A stretch of DNA of 8,435 bases, taken from NCBI GenBank assembly GCA_043746815.1, contig JAYTQG010000167.1, positions 1-8,435 of the forward strand, given 5' to 3'. The notes below the pieces were generated by a model. The model had not been told where the DNA came from and made no database searches. It was given only the letters and a program-made list of their open reading frames with translations. Positions 1 through 6,715 of the stretch are shown here, one piece after another. The number at the start of each line of letters is the position of its first letter. Within the stretch, counting starts at the first letter, position 1. Both the position numbers and the translations under genes were made by a program. The stretch comes from JAYTQG01 sp043746815 (GTDB lineage Bacteria; Actinomycetota; Thermoleophilia; Miltoncostaeales; Miltoncostaeaceae).

Positions 1-38
1 TTGAGATCTTCGACCTCGATCAATTCTTGAATGGTCAT
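1..38 (-). CDS. 5' end of an unidentified gene, cut by the left edge
   Basis: On the minus strand an ATG at 38 opens a frame reading MTIQELIEVEDL and leaves the window. A GGGAGAG ribosome binding site lies 4 bases upstream, which supports this start. Twelve residues are too few to identify the protein. The IEVEDL string resembles the first beta strand of many ABC transporter ATPases, but that is only a weak hint. The gene follows the TPR gene on the same strand after a 223-base gap, so it probably has its own promoter; a sigma-28-like candidate lies at 95-122. Confidence 0.6.
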   Translation of the reverse strand, partial: MTIQELIEVEDL

Positions 39-94
39 CGTTCTCTCCCGGGAACAAGTTGCGGCGGCGATGGGTGGCGCCAACCGTCGAGGCG

Positions 95-122
95 CTATCG
101 GCAGGTACTCGCAAAACCTTTA
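95..122 (-). promoter_or_regulatory. possible sigma-28/WhiG-type promoter for the left-edge gene
   Basis: Reading the minus strand, TAAAG (122 to 118) is followed after 15 bases by GCCGATAG (102 to 95). The known FliA/SigD/WhiG consensus is TAAAGTTT, 11 bases, GCCGATAA, so this matches the -10 in 7 of 8 bases but has a spacer one base longer. Transcription would begin near 88 and leave a leader of about 50 bases before the ATG at 38. No TANNNT box at a useful distance was seen for a housekeeping promoter. The assignment is inferred from motif similarity only. Confidence 0.35.
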
Positions 123-230
123 GCGGTCGGGTGAAATCTTGGTTTCAAGTTCCCTATTCCGACCACGTGATCCTGCCGGTACTCCGTTAGCCACTGGTTA
201 AGTCGGCCTATGAAGGTGGTGAACTTAACG

Positions 231-244
231 GGGTCTTGCGACCC
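231..244 (-). repeat. GNRA-capped hairpin downstream of the TPR gene
   Basis: On the minus strand the five-base arms GGGTC and GACCC enclose the loop GCAA. The hairpin begins 17 bases after the TPR stop codon. No run of T follows, so it is not a canonical intrinsic terminator. It may stabilise the TPR mRNA end or form part of the larger structured segment at 184-250. TTAA at 245-248 and 225-228 can extend the stem past a two-base bulge. Confidence 0.5.
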
Positions 245-261
245 TTAACCAAGCCTTCGTA

Positions 262-945
262 CTACGGGCTGGGTGAGGGCGCGAGCTTTCCGAGCGCGCC
301 GCTCGCAGACCGCCCGAGGCGTGTGTTCGGCCTGAGTTTGGCGGCGCGTCGCCACGCGGCGATCGCTGTCGGGCGATCGTTTCGGTACACGGCAAGCCAT
401 CCTTGGTTGACTGCAACGAGCTGACTGGTTGGGTTCGCGCGGGCAAGTGTGGCCATCGTTCTCCCCGACTCACGGAGCGCGGCCGGGTTGGCAGCAGCCC
501 TGGCCAGGATCAGGCCCGTTCGGGCGGCCATATTCGTCGGGTCGGTTGCGAGGACCGCCCGGTACTCACGTCCTGCGGCCCGCTGATGCCCCGTCCGCTG
601 CTCGGCGGCCGCGAACTGGAGGCGGGCCGACGTTGGGCCGGCGGCGGCGCGGCGCTCGAGGGCGCGAAGCTGTTCGGTGCCGGTCAGGCGGGCCAGGCGC
701 GACGGAAGTGGTTGCTCTAGGAGGAGCGCAAGCGGCGGGAGAGTTTGCGGTGTTGCGACGGGGGGCGCGGTTGGACGAACCACCCCTCCACCGATCGGTA
801 CTGGGTCCCGCGGAGCCGATCCAACCGGATCGTTACCCGTGACGGCGATTGAGATTGCGACCGCCGCGGCCGCGAGTCCGGTCAGGCCAGCGACCGCGTG
901 TCGCGCCCCCGTCGCCCTGGAACTGTGGTTGGGATCTGGCCTCAC
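262..945 (-). CDS. membrane-anchored TPR-like protein
   Basis: A 227-residue protein from a GTG at 945. I chose this start because AGGA lies 7 bases upstream and it leaves a short basic N-terminus before the membrane segment; an ATG at 1005 is in frame but has no ribosome binding site. Residues 1-14 are polar, 15-36 form one hydrophobic helix (start AVAGLTGLAAAA), and 40-71 are a Pro/Thr/Val-rich linker. Residues 89-210 are Ala/Arg-rich helices with TPR-like pairs, for example YRAVLATDPTNMAARTGL and AIAAWRRAAKLRPNT. The likely topology is a single inner-membrane anchor with the helical domain outside, serving protein-protein contacts. It is divergent from pilT by 89 bases, which allows but does not prove a role in pilus biology. 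The family is not recognised beyond the fold. Confidence 0.75.
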   Translation of the reverse strand: MRPDPNHSSRATGARHAVAGLTGLAAAAVAISIAVTGNDPVGSAPRDPVPIGGGVVRPTAPPVATPQTLPPLALLLEQPLPSRLARLTGTEQLRALERRAAAGPTSARLQFAAAEQRTGHQRAAGREYRAVLATDPTNMAARTGLILARAAANPAALRESGRTMATLARANPTSQLVAVNQGWLAVYRNDRPTAIAAWRRAAKLRPNTRLGRSASGALGKLAPSPSP

Positions 946-1034
946 ATCTCCATCCTGGCGGTTGTGGTCCGAGCCCTCAAGGTGGCAAACGGACTGACCG
1001 CTCATGCCGGGGTGGGAACTTGCCGACCATTGAA
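946..1034. promoter_or_regulatory. divergent TPR/pilT intergenic region
   Basis: These 89 bases must hold the 5' signals of both divergent genes. I find no TANNNT box in them on the plus strand and no clear sigma-28 pair, so the pilT promoter is not recognisable by eye. It may lie inside the TPR coding region or use an unfamiliar sigma factor. Confidence 0.3.
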
Positions 1035-2195
1035 ATGCACAGTGTCCGCACCAGCGAGGTCCTCCAGCGCATGGTTCCACTCGATCGACTTCTCACATAT
1101 GCCGTCGAAAATGGCGTCAGCGATGTTCACCTGAAGGTCGGCGCCCCGCCATCGATGCGCGTGAACGGTTCGCTGAATCCGATCCCCGGCGCCCCACGAC
1201 TGCGGCCCGACGACATCGACCACATCGTCCAAGCGCTGACGGCGAATCTTCCCAAGCGTCGCGAAGAGTTCGCCGAGCAGGGTGAGACGGATCTCGCCTA
1301 TTCAGTTGCTGGCCTTGGTCGATTCCGTGTGAACGTGTTTCGCCAGCGCGGTTCCGCAAGCGTTGTGATGCGGTACGTGCCCGGCGACGTTCCACTGCTC
1401 GACGATCTCAACATGCCACAGGTCGTGAAGCGACTCGCCGAAGAGGATCGCGGGATTGTTCTGGTTACGGGGACGACCGGTTCCGGTAAGAGCACGACGC
1501 TCGCGGCGATGATCAACCACATCAATCACACCATGAATCGGCATGTCGTGACGATCGAAGACCCGATCGAGTTTCTCCACAGGGACGTTCGTTCGATCAT
1601 CAACCAGCGAGAGATCGGTGTCGACACGGAAACGTTTGCGACAGCCCTTCGACGCGTCTTGCGCCAGGACCCTGACGCGATCATGATCGGCGAAATTCGT
1701 GATGCCGAGACGATGGAAACGGCGCTCCACGCTGCGGAGACCGGGCACCTCGTTTTTTCGACGCTCCACACCTTGAACTCGATGGAGACCATCAACCGCG
1801 TCATCGGCCTATTTCCGCCACACATGCAGCAGCAGACCCGCGCCATGCTCGCCGGTACCCTGAAGGGCATCATCTCGCAGCGCCTCGTGCCGAGGGCGGA
1901 CGGCCAGGGTCGTGTTCCCGCGTTGGAGGTCCTCGTGGTTACCAACCGTGCTCGCGACATGATCCTGGATCCGGCTGAGACCGGAAGGATTGAAGAGGTT
2001 GTCAAGGACGGCGAGTACGATGGCATGCAGACCTTTGATCAGGCGCTCTTCGCCCTCGTCAAGAGCGGCGATGTGAGTCTCGACGAGGCGATGAGGGCCG
2101 CGACCAGTCGACACGACTTCAAGCTCATGTTGGAAGCCGGGGCCGCCCGCCGTACCGCTGATCAGTTCGAGGAGACCCTGAAGGTTGCCTCCTAG
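1035..2195 (+). CDS. pilT: type IV pilus retraction ATPase PilT
   Basis: A 386-residue secretion ATPase of the PilT/VirB11 class, a hexameric motor that depolymerises type IV pili at the inner face of the membrane and drives twitching motility or DNA uptake. The N-terminal PAS-like domain carries SDVHLKVGAPP. The ATPase core has Walker A GTTGSGKST (146-154), the Asp box TIEDPIEF (173-180), Walker B around IMIGEIRD (216-223) and the His box TGHLVFSTLH (236-245). NRARDMILD takes the place of the PilT AIRNLIRE motif. Length fits PilT (about 345-380) and not the longer PilB. The start is uncertain: ATG 1035 has no close ribosome binding site, ATG 1071 has GAGG 11 bases upstream (374 residues), and TTG 1020 follows a G-rich stretch. 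No pilB, pilC or pilin gene is beside it, so the pilus machinery must be elsewhere. Its stop is 3 bases from that of the convergent methyltransferase. Confidence 0.93.
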   Translation: MHSVRTSEVLQRMVPLDRLLTYAVENGVSDVHLKVGAPPSMRVNGSLNPIPGAPRLRPDDIDHIVQALTANLPKRREEFAEQGETDLAYSVAGLGRFRVNVFRQRGSASVVMRYVPGDVPLLDDLNMPQVVKRLAEEDRGIVLVTGTTGSGKSTTLAAMINHINHTMNRHVVTIEDPIEFLHRDVRSIINQREIGVDTETFATALRRVLRQDPDAIMIGEIRDAETMETALHAAETGHLVFSTLHTLNSMETINRVIGLFPPHMQQQTRAMLAGTLKGIISQRLVPRADGQGRVPALEVLVVTNRARDMILDPAETGRIEEVVKDGEYDGMQTFDQALFALVKSGDVSLDEAMRAATSRHDFKLMLEAGAARRTADQFEETLKVAS

Positions 2196-2198
2196 GGA

Positions 2199-3101
2199 CT
2201 ACCCTGGGCGGCGGGAGCGCAAGAACCGAATCGGGAGGGCCAACATGTGCGGCAAATGCCGTTCAATCGCCTCCCGTAGGGCCGCCTGACCGGGTTCGTC
2301 CAGAAAATAGGCAATTTTCGTGCGTGAGAAGAGCGCCCACGCCTCGTCGATGGTGTTCATCACCAGGCTGAAATTAAGGTCCCGCTCCTCAGGCACAAGG
2401 AGCCCCGCTTGTTTGAAGGCGGCGGCGTCATCGGGCTCTCCCGGCAGGCTTGCCCGCGTTGCCTGTCCCCCGAATGAACCCGGTGAGTGGCGTGCAACGA
2501 CGGCAAGTACGGACCCCATAAAGGCGGCATCTTGCGTCCGTAGATGGTCAAAGGCCATGACGCTCGCGACAAATCGCCCGCCGGGGCGAAGTACGCGAGC
2601 GATCTCTTTGAGAGACTGAGCCAGGTCCGCGACCTCGTCGAGGACGAGGCTCGCGACCACGCAGTCAAAGCTGCGGTCGCCGAACGCGGAGAGGTTTTCG
2701 GCGCTCGCTTTCCGGAACGTCGCGGTGGCACCCTCCGTGCCTTCTGCGCGGGCGACCGCGAGAGCCTCAGAGACGGGATCAATGCCGACGACGGTCCCTT
2801 CCGGGCCGACAAGCTTTGCCGCGATGCGTGTGGCGCCGCCCGATCCGCAGCCAACGTCCAACACCCGTTCGCCCGCGACGAGGGCTGCCCAGCCGATCAG
2901 ACCCGCGTAGAGGTGGGTACTTCCACTCCCAACGAGGGTGCTGAGCGTCTCCTCGGTGGCACGAGGGTCAAGCGCGTGGATCGCCCGATTCAACTCGCCC
3001 TGCGCGGAGACCGACAGCCGCTCACCAGCGACCAGGCGACTGCGCAGTTCAGCGATCGCTGCCGTCGGGCCTGACTCGGCCGTGACTGAGGCTGCCTCCA
3101 C
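2199..3101 (-). CDS. class I SAM-dependent methyltransferase
   Basis: A 300-residue protein from a GTG at 3101, chosen because a TAGGAT box sits 7 bases upstream, the pattern of a leaderless transcript. The frame remains open upstream to 3209 but that part overlaps the promoter and the acs start. Motif I VLDVGCGSGG (80-89) binds SAM, the acidic residue of GIDP (D108) contacts the ribose, and SFDCVVASLVLDEVAD (144-159) and LRPGGRFVAS (171-180) match motifs IV to VI of the UbiE/Methyltransf_11 group. The first 75 residues are a helical cap and the C-terminal third (about 195-300) is likely a lid over the substrate. The protein has no signal peptide and should be cytosolic. The substrate is unknown: small-molecule, quinone or arsenite methylation all fit the fold, but no Cys cluster typical of ArsM is present. 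Confidence 0.88.
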   Translation of the reverse strand: MEAASVTAESGPTAAIAELRSRLVAGERLSVSAQGELNRAIHALDPRATEETLSTLVGSGSTHLYAGLIGWAALVAGERVLDVGCGSGGATRIAAKLVGPEGTVVGIDPVSEALAVARAEGTEGATATFRKASAENLSAFGDRSFDCVVASLVLDEVADLAQSLKEIARVLRPGGRFVASVMAFDHLRTQDAAFMGSVLAVVARHSPGSFGGQATRASLPGEPDDAAAFKQAGLLVPEERDLNFSLVMNTIDEAWALFSRTKIAYFLDEPGQAALREAIERHLPHMLALPIRFLRSRRPG

Positions 3102-3108
3102 GACGGCA

Positions 3109-3154
3109 ATCCTACGGGCCGAGACGGTTCTCGGCCCGGCAGCATCGATAGGAT
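3109..3154. promoter_or_regulatory. divergent methyltransferase/acs promoters with central palindrome
   Basis: Two identical -10 boxes point outward: TAGGAT on the minus strand (3114 to 3109), 7 bases from the methyltransferase GTG, and TAGGAT on the plus strand (3149-3154), about 30 bases before the acs ATG. Between them is a perfect inverted repeat, GGGCCGAGA (3116-3124) and TCTCGGCCC (3129-3137), around CGGT. The palindrome covers the space where both -35 elements would be, and neither has a TTGACA-like hexamer. This suggests a dimeric regulator acting on both genes, either as a repressor or as the activator that replaces the missing -35 contacts. An RNA hairpin role is less likely because the repeat lies upstream of both predicted start sites. 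Confidence 0.55.
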
Positions 3155-3183
3155 CACAGGCGAGATCCGACGAAAGGCTAGAG

Positions 3184-5145
3184 ATGAGCGAAATCCCCGC
3201 AAATATCACCGCCCTGCAGGTCGAGAATCGCGTCTTCCCGCCTTCACCCGATTTCGTCGCTGCCGCCCGCGTCAGTGACCCCGGTGTCTATGCCGCAGCA
3301 GCCTCGGATACCGAGTCGTATTGGGCCGAGCAGTCGAAGGCCCTTGACTGGATCGAGCCCTGGACTCAGGTTGTGGACCGATCGAATGCGCCCTTCTACA
3401 AGTGGTTCCTTGGCGGCAAACTGAACGTCAGCGCCAACTGTTTGGATCGTCACCTTGCCGAGCGCGGCGAGAAGGTTGCCTTTCACTGGGAGGGCGAGCC
3501 GGGAGACACCCAGACCATCACCTACGCCGACCTGCATGGACGCGTCTGCCGGTTCGCGAATGGGTTGAAGGCGCTCGGTGTAAAGAAGGGTGATCGTGTG
3601 GCGATCTACCTCGGAATGACCCCCGAACTTCCGATCGCGATGCTCGCGTGCACTCGTATTGGGGCCGGGCACACCGTCATTTTTGGGGGTTTCTCAGCCG
3701 ACGCCCTGAGTGACCGCATGGACGACTTTGAAGCGACGGTCTGCATCACTGCGGACGAGGGGTGGCGCAACGGCAAGACCGTTCCGCTCAAGGTGAACGT
3801 CGACGCTGCGCTTGTCAAGTGCCCCAAGGTTGACCACTGCGTGGTTGTTCGCCGCACGGGTAACGAAGTTGCCTGGGTGGAGGGACGCGACCGGTGGTTC
3901 CACGACGTCGAAGCCGGGCAGTCCAACTATTGCGCCCCCGAGCCGATGGATTCCGAGGACCTGCTGTACGCCCTCTACACCAGCGGCACAACGGGCAAGC
4001 CGAAGGGCATCGTTCACACCACGGGTGGATATCTCACCCAGGTTGCCGCGAGTCACAAGATGGTGTTTGACCTTCGTGAGGACGACGTCTACTGGTGTGC
4101 CGCCGACATCGGGTGGGTAACCGGTCACAGCTACATCGTCTACGGCCCACTCTGCAATGGCGCCACCGGAATCATCTACGAAGGGGCTCCGGGGACCCCA
4201 GACAAGGATCGCCTTTGGGCGATGATCGCCCGGTACAAGGCAAGCATTCTCTACACCGCGCCGACCGCCATTCGAACATTCATGAAGTGGGGGACGGAGT
4301 ACCCGGCCAAGCATGACCTGTCATCACTGCGCCTGCTCGGCAGCGTCGGCGAGCCGATCAACCCGGAGGCCTGGATGTGGTACCACGAGTTCATCGGGGG
4401 CGGCAGGTGCCCGATCGTCGATACGTGGTGGCAGACCGAGACCGGCGCGATCATGATCTCGCCGCTTCCCGGTGTCACCGCCACAAAGCCCGGTTCGGCA
4501 ACGATGCCATTGCCCGGAATCGCGGCGGATGTCGTCGACGAGGCGGGCAACAGCGTTCCGCTCGGCTCTGGCGGGTATCTGATCCTGACCGAGCCCTGGC
4601 CTTCCATGCTTCGGACGATTCTGAACGACGACGAACGCTACGTCTCGACGTACTGGAGCCAGTATCCGGGTCGGTACTTGGCTGGCGATGGGTGTCGGCG
4701 TGACGAGGACGGCTACATGTGGCTCCTCGGACGTATTGACGATGTGATGAACATCTCAGGCCACCGGCTGTCCACGATTGAGATCGAGAGTGCGCTCGTC
4801 GACCACCCCGCCGTTGCAGAGGCGGCCGTTGTCGGGCGGGCCGACGCCACGACTGGCCAGGCAATTGCGGCGTTCGTCACACTGAAGTCCAGCGTGACCG
4901 GTGACGAGGCACTGATTCAAGAGCTTCGCCAGCACGTGGCAAAGAAGATCGGTCCGATCGCCCGTCCTGCTTCGATCGTTCTGACAGATGACCTGCCCAA
5001 GACTCGCTCGGGCAAGATCATGCGCCGACTGCTCCGGGACATTTCAGAGCAACGGCAGCTCGGTGACGTGACCACCCTTGCGAACGAGGATGTCGTACGC
5101 GAGATCACTGAGCAGGCGCAGTCGGCGACGCGCCAAGAGGACTAG
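3184..5145 (+). CDS. acs: acetyl-CoA synthetase (AMP-forming)
   Basis: A 653-residue enzyme (E. coli Acs has 652) that converts acetate, ATP and CoA to acetyl-CoA through acetyl-AMP in the cytosol, feeding the TCA cycle and glyoxylate shunt. The ATG at 3184 follows AAGG by 6 bases. The frame is open back to 2938 but that stretch is antisense to the methyltransferase. The N-terminal ACAS domain contains YWAEQSKALDWIEPW. The P-loop is TSGTTGKPKG (266-275). The acetate-pocket motif is DTWWQTETG (413-421), with Trp415 at the position of the acetate-size gate. YLAGDGCRRDEDGY and GRIDDVMNISGHRLS form the hinge and the A8 loop. The C-terminal PKTRSGKIMRR (605-615) holds the catalytic Lys611, the residue known in this family to be switched off by acetylation and reactivated by a sirtuin deacetylase. 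No acetyltransferase or deacetylase gene is in the window. The gene stands alone, divergent from the methyltransferase, and ends 10 bases from the convergent propeller gene. Confidence 0.97.
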   Translation: MSEIPANITALQVENRVFPPSPDFVAAARVSDPGVYAAAASDTESYWAEQSKALDWIEPWTQVVDRSNAPFYKWFLGGKLNVSANCLDRHLAERGEKVAFHWEGEPGDTQTITYADLHGRVCRFANGLKALGVKKGDRVAIYLGMTPELPIAMLACTRIGAGHTVIFGGFSADALSDRMDDFEATVCITADEGWRNGKTVPLKVNVDAALVKCPKVDHCVVVRRTGNEVAWVEGRDRWFHDVEAGQSNYCAPEPMDSEDLLYALYTSGTTGKPKGIVHTTGGYLTQVAASHKMVFDLREDDVYWCAADIGWVTGHSYIVYGPLCNGATGIIYEGAPGTPDKDRLWAMIARYKASILYTAPTAIRTFMKWGTEYPAKHDLSSLRLLGSVGEPINPEAWMWYHEFIGGGRCPIVDTWWQTETGAIMISPLPGVTATKPGSATMPLPGIAADVVDEAGNSVPLGSGGYLILTEPWPSMLRTILNDDERYVSTYWSQYPGRYLAGDGCRRDEDGYMWLLGRIDDVMNISGHRLSTIEIESALVDHPAVAEAAVVGRADATTGQAIAAFVTLKSSVTGDEALIQELRQHVAKKIGPIARPASIVLTDDLPKTRSGKIMRRLLRDISEQRQLGDVTTLANEDVVREITEQAQSATRQED

Positions 5146-5155
5146 CGTCTGTTGA

Positions 5156-6715
5156 CTATCCGCTCAGGGTAATCACCGTTCGCACCGGGGGACTCGTCAG
5201 CCCCCCGCTCTGCGCCCGCGCGATCAGCGTATAGCGCCCGGCCGGGAGCCCCGCCGTTCCGACGGCGAAGGGGGTAGACCCTGGGCCCGCATCCCGCTCG
5301 ACGCGGCGCTTCCCGGCACCGTCTCGCACCAGAGTGAGCGTTACCCGTGCTCGTGCTGGAAGGGTGATGCGGAGCACGATGCGTTGGGGCTCGAGGCGCA
5401 GGGCGTTGATCTTGACGTCTAATCCGTCAGCAGGGCGCAGTGCCGTAAGGATCTGGGTTCCGCCGTGGCCGTTCATGACCCCGGCGATTAGGGCGTTTCC
5501 CAGCGCATCGGTTGACAGCGTAACGGCCTCACAGCCGGAGGCGACTTCGCCGTTGCCGCTGACGGTGTTGCTGCCCGAGGCAATCCTCGCGACGTCGACC
5601 GTGCATCCAGCACCGCGTCGACCCACCGCGGTGAGGGCGTCGCCAGAGCGCGCAACCGCGACTGCAACGGTGCCGAGTCGGTCGGTGGAGGTTGGGGACG
5701 CAGTTCCGAGGGCGGTCCAATTCTCGGCGGCACCGTCCCGAAGGAGGACGCGCCAGCGAGTGCTCGCTCCCGACCGCTCGGCGGCCAGCAACACCGCGCG
5801 ACCGTTGACGTCGACCGCTGAGGCGAGCTGGATCGAATCGGCCCCCGTCGCGACGGCCGGACGAGCGTCGGCAACCCACGACCGCGAGGCGGCAGTGCGC
5901 ACCGCGCTCGTCACACCCTGGCGGCTCGCCCAGACCGCGGTTACCGTTCCCGCCGAATCTCCGCTCAGCACGGGCGCACCCGCGCGTCCGCTCGGGTGAC
6001 CGGGAAGCACCTGTGCAGACCCCCAGGTATCGTCGCGTCCTCCCCGAACGGCGGCGCTCGGAACCCCCGACGAGCCCTCCCCAGTTGATTCCACCCAAGT
6101 GACGGTGATGGTCCCATCGGGGTCAACGTTGGCGCCGCTGGGGTCGAGCGTGACCTGGGCCGACCCGTCCGAGATGTCCGCGACCCCGGTCCAGGCGTCC
6201 TCTCCCGTTTGCCGAGTCCGCGCGCGAACCCTGCCCCCTTCAGTCCAGGCAACAACGGCGTCGCCCGCGGCGCCGACTGCCAGCGCTATCCCGCCAGCGG
6301 AATCGCTCGCCAACACCTGTGACGGCTGCCAGCGCCCGCGCGGGTCACGATCCTGGACGCGGACATCACCAGCCTGGGTACGCCATGCAGCCACGAGCGT
6401 CCCCCCGGGACCGGTCGCGATCGCCGGACGGGAACGGGCGCCAGATGGGACGGTGACACGGTTCGAACTCCATGTTCCGGAACGTGGGCGTTCCGCCATC
6501 TCGACGATGCTGAGGTCGGTCGCGGTCAGTGCGACGGCCCTGCCGTCGGGGATGAGTACAACGCGCACCCGCACAGCGCTCTCCGCGGGGCGCCTGGAAT
6601 CGATCGTTCCCGGTACCACCTCTGGCTGGAGCCATCCGGGTGCCGGCGTTCCTGCAGCACCAGCCGATGCCGTCAAGTAGCACGCGATCACCACGTGGAC
6701 CGAACGCGGAATCAT
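5156..6715 (-). CDS. secreted beta-propeller-like repeat protein
   Basis: A 519-residue protein whose ATG at 6715 overlaps the stop of the upstream gene as ATGA, so translation is probably coupled; no separate ribosome binding site is evident. Residues 1-20 form a signal peptide (MIPRSVHVVIACYLTASAGA) with likely cleavage near AGA|AG. From about 45 to 430 it has irregular repeats of 45-55 residues built on a D/G-x-G-x-x-V-x-A-W core: GGTLVAAWRT (104-113), GDAVVAWTEG (151-160), GTITVTWVES (201-210), GTVTAVWASR (256-265), then weaker copies at 305-313, 358-364 and 405-412. This is the pattern of BNR/sialidase-like six- or seven-bladed propellers, though no sialidase Asp-box is seen. Cys371 and Cys395 are the only cysteines of the mature chain and could form a disulfide. 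Residues 432-519 look like an Ig/FlgD-type beta sandwich ending in LPAGRYTLIARA. It has no membrane anchor or sorting signal. The ligand is unknown; adhesion or a structural surface role is an inference. Confidence 0.8.
   Translation of the reverse strand: MIPRSVHVVIACYLTASAGAAGTPAPGWLQPEVVPGTIDSRRPAESAVRVRVVLIPDGRAVALTATDLSIVEMAERPRSGTWSSNRVTVPSGARSRPAIATGPGGTLVAAWRTQAGDVRVQDRDPRGRWQPSQVLASDSAGGIALAVGAAGDAVVAWTEGGRVRARTRQTGEDAWTGVADISDGSAQVTLDPSGANVDPDGTITVTWVESTGEGSSGVPSAAVRGGRDDTWGSAQVLPGHPSGRAGAPVLSGDSAGTVTAVWASRQGVTSAVRTAASRSWVADARPAVATGADSIQLASAVDVNGRAVLLAAERSGASTRWRVLLRDGAAENWTALGTASPTSTDRLGTVAVAVARSGDALTAVGRRGAGCTVDVARIASGSNTVSGNGEVASGCEAVTLSTDALGNALIAGVMNGHGGTQILTALRPADGLDVKINALRLEPQRIVLRITLPARARVTLTLVRDGAGKRRVERDAGPGSTPFAVGTAGLPAGRYTLIARAQSGGLTSPPVRTVITLSG

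Larger units (their letters stand above)
39..261. other. 223-base intergenic region rich in inverted repeats
   Basis: No reading frame of credible coding quality lies here. Seen directly: (a) GGTCGG 125-130 pairs with CCGACC 159-164, enclosing TGAAA 132-136 and TTTCA 143-147; (b) CCGTTA 184-189 pairs with TAACGG 226-231; (c) GGTTAAG 196-202 can pair with CTTAACC 244-250, while GTTAAGT 197-203 can pair with ACTTAAC 223-229; (d) GGGTC 231-235 and GACCC 240-244 form a hairpin whose minus-strand loop is GCAA, a GNRA tetraloop; (e) a near-palindrome around CACGTG at 161-172. Several pairings exclude one another, as in a switch or a cluster of operators. I could not match it to a known riboswitch class. 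Confidence 0.6.

Noticed and set aside
145..192. Plus-strand sigma-28 promoter (TCAAG then GCCGGTAC)
   Set aside because: The spacing is about 27 bases, far longer than the 14-16 known for this class, and no gene follows on that strand.
231..244. Intrinsic terminator after the TPR gene
   Set aside because: The hairpin is short and lacks a following T-run, so I list it as a hairpin only.
849..1034. In-frame upstream extension of pilT (448-residue version)
   Set aside because: It runs antisense through the TPR gene start, its translation is Arg/Pro-rich and unlike PilT, and the conserved PilT N-terminus begins only near 1071.
946..1080. N-terminal extension of the TPR protein to an ATG at 1080
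   Set aside because: The added residues are Cys/His/Trp-rich and low in similarity to any N-terminus, overlap the pilT start and lack a ribosome binding site.
2938..3183. In-frame upstream extension of acs (735-residue version)
   Set aside because: It is antisense to the methyltransferase, whereas the ATG at 3184 has a good ribosome binding site and gives the family's standard length.
3694..4314. Minus-strand 206-residue open frame inside acs
   Set aside because: It lies wholly opposite unmistakable acs sequence and has no recognisable domain.
5334..6680. Plus-strand open frames of 221 and 193 residues opposite the propeller gene
   Set aside because: Shadow frames of high-GC coding DNA: no ribosome binding site, Ser/Thr/Arg/Ala-biased composition and no motif, while the minus-strand frame has a signal peptide and regular repeats.
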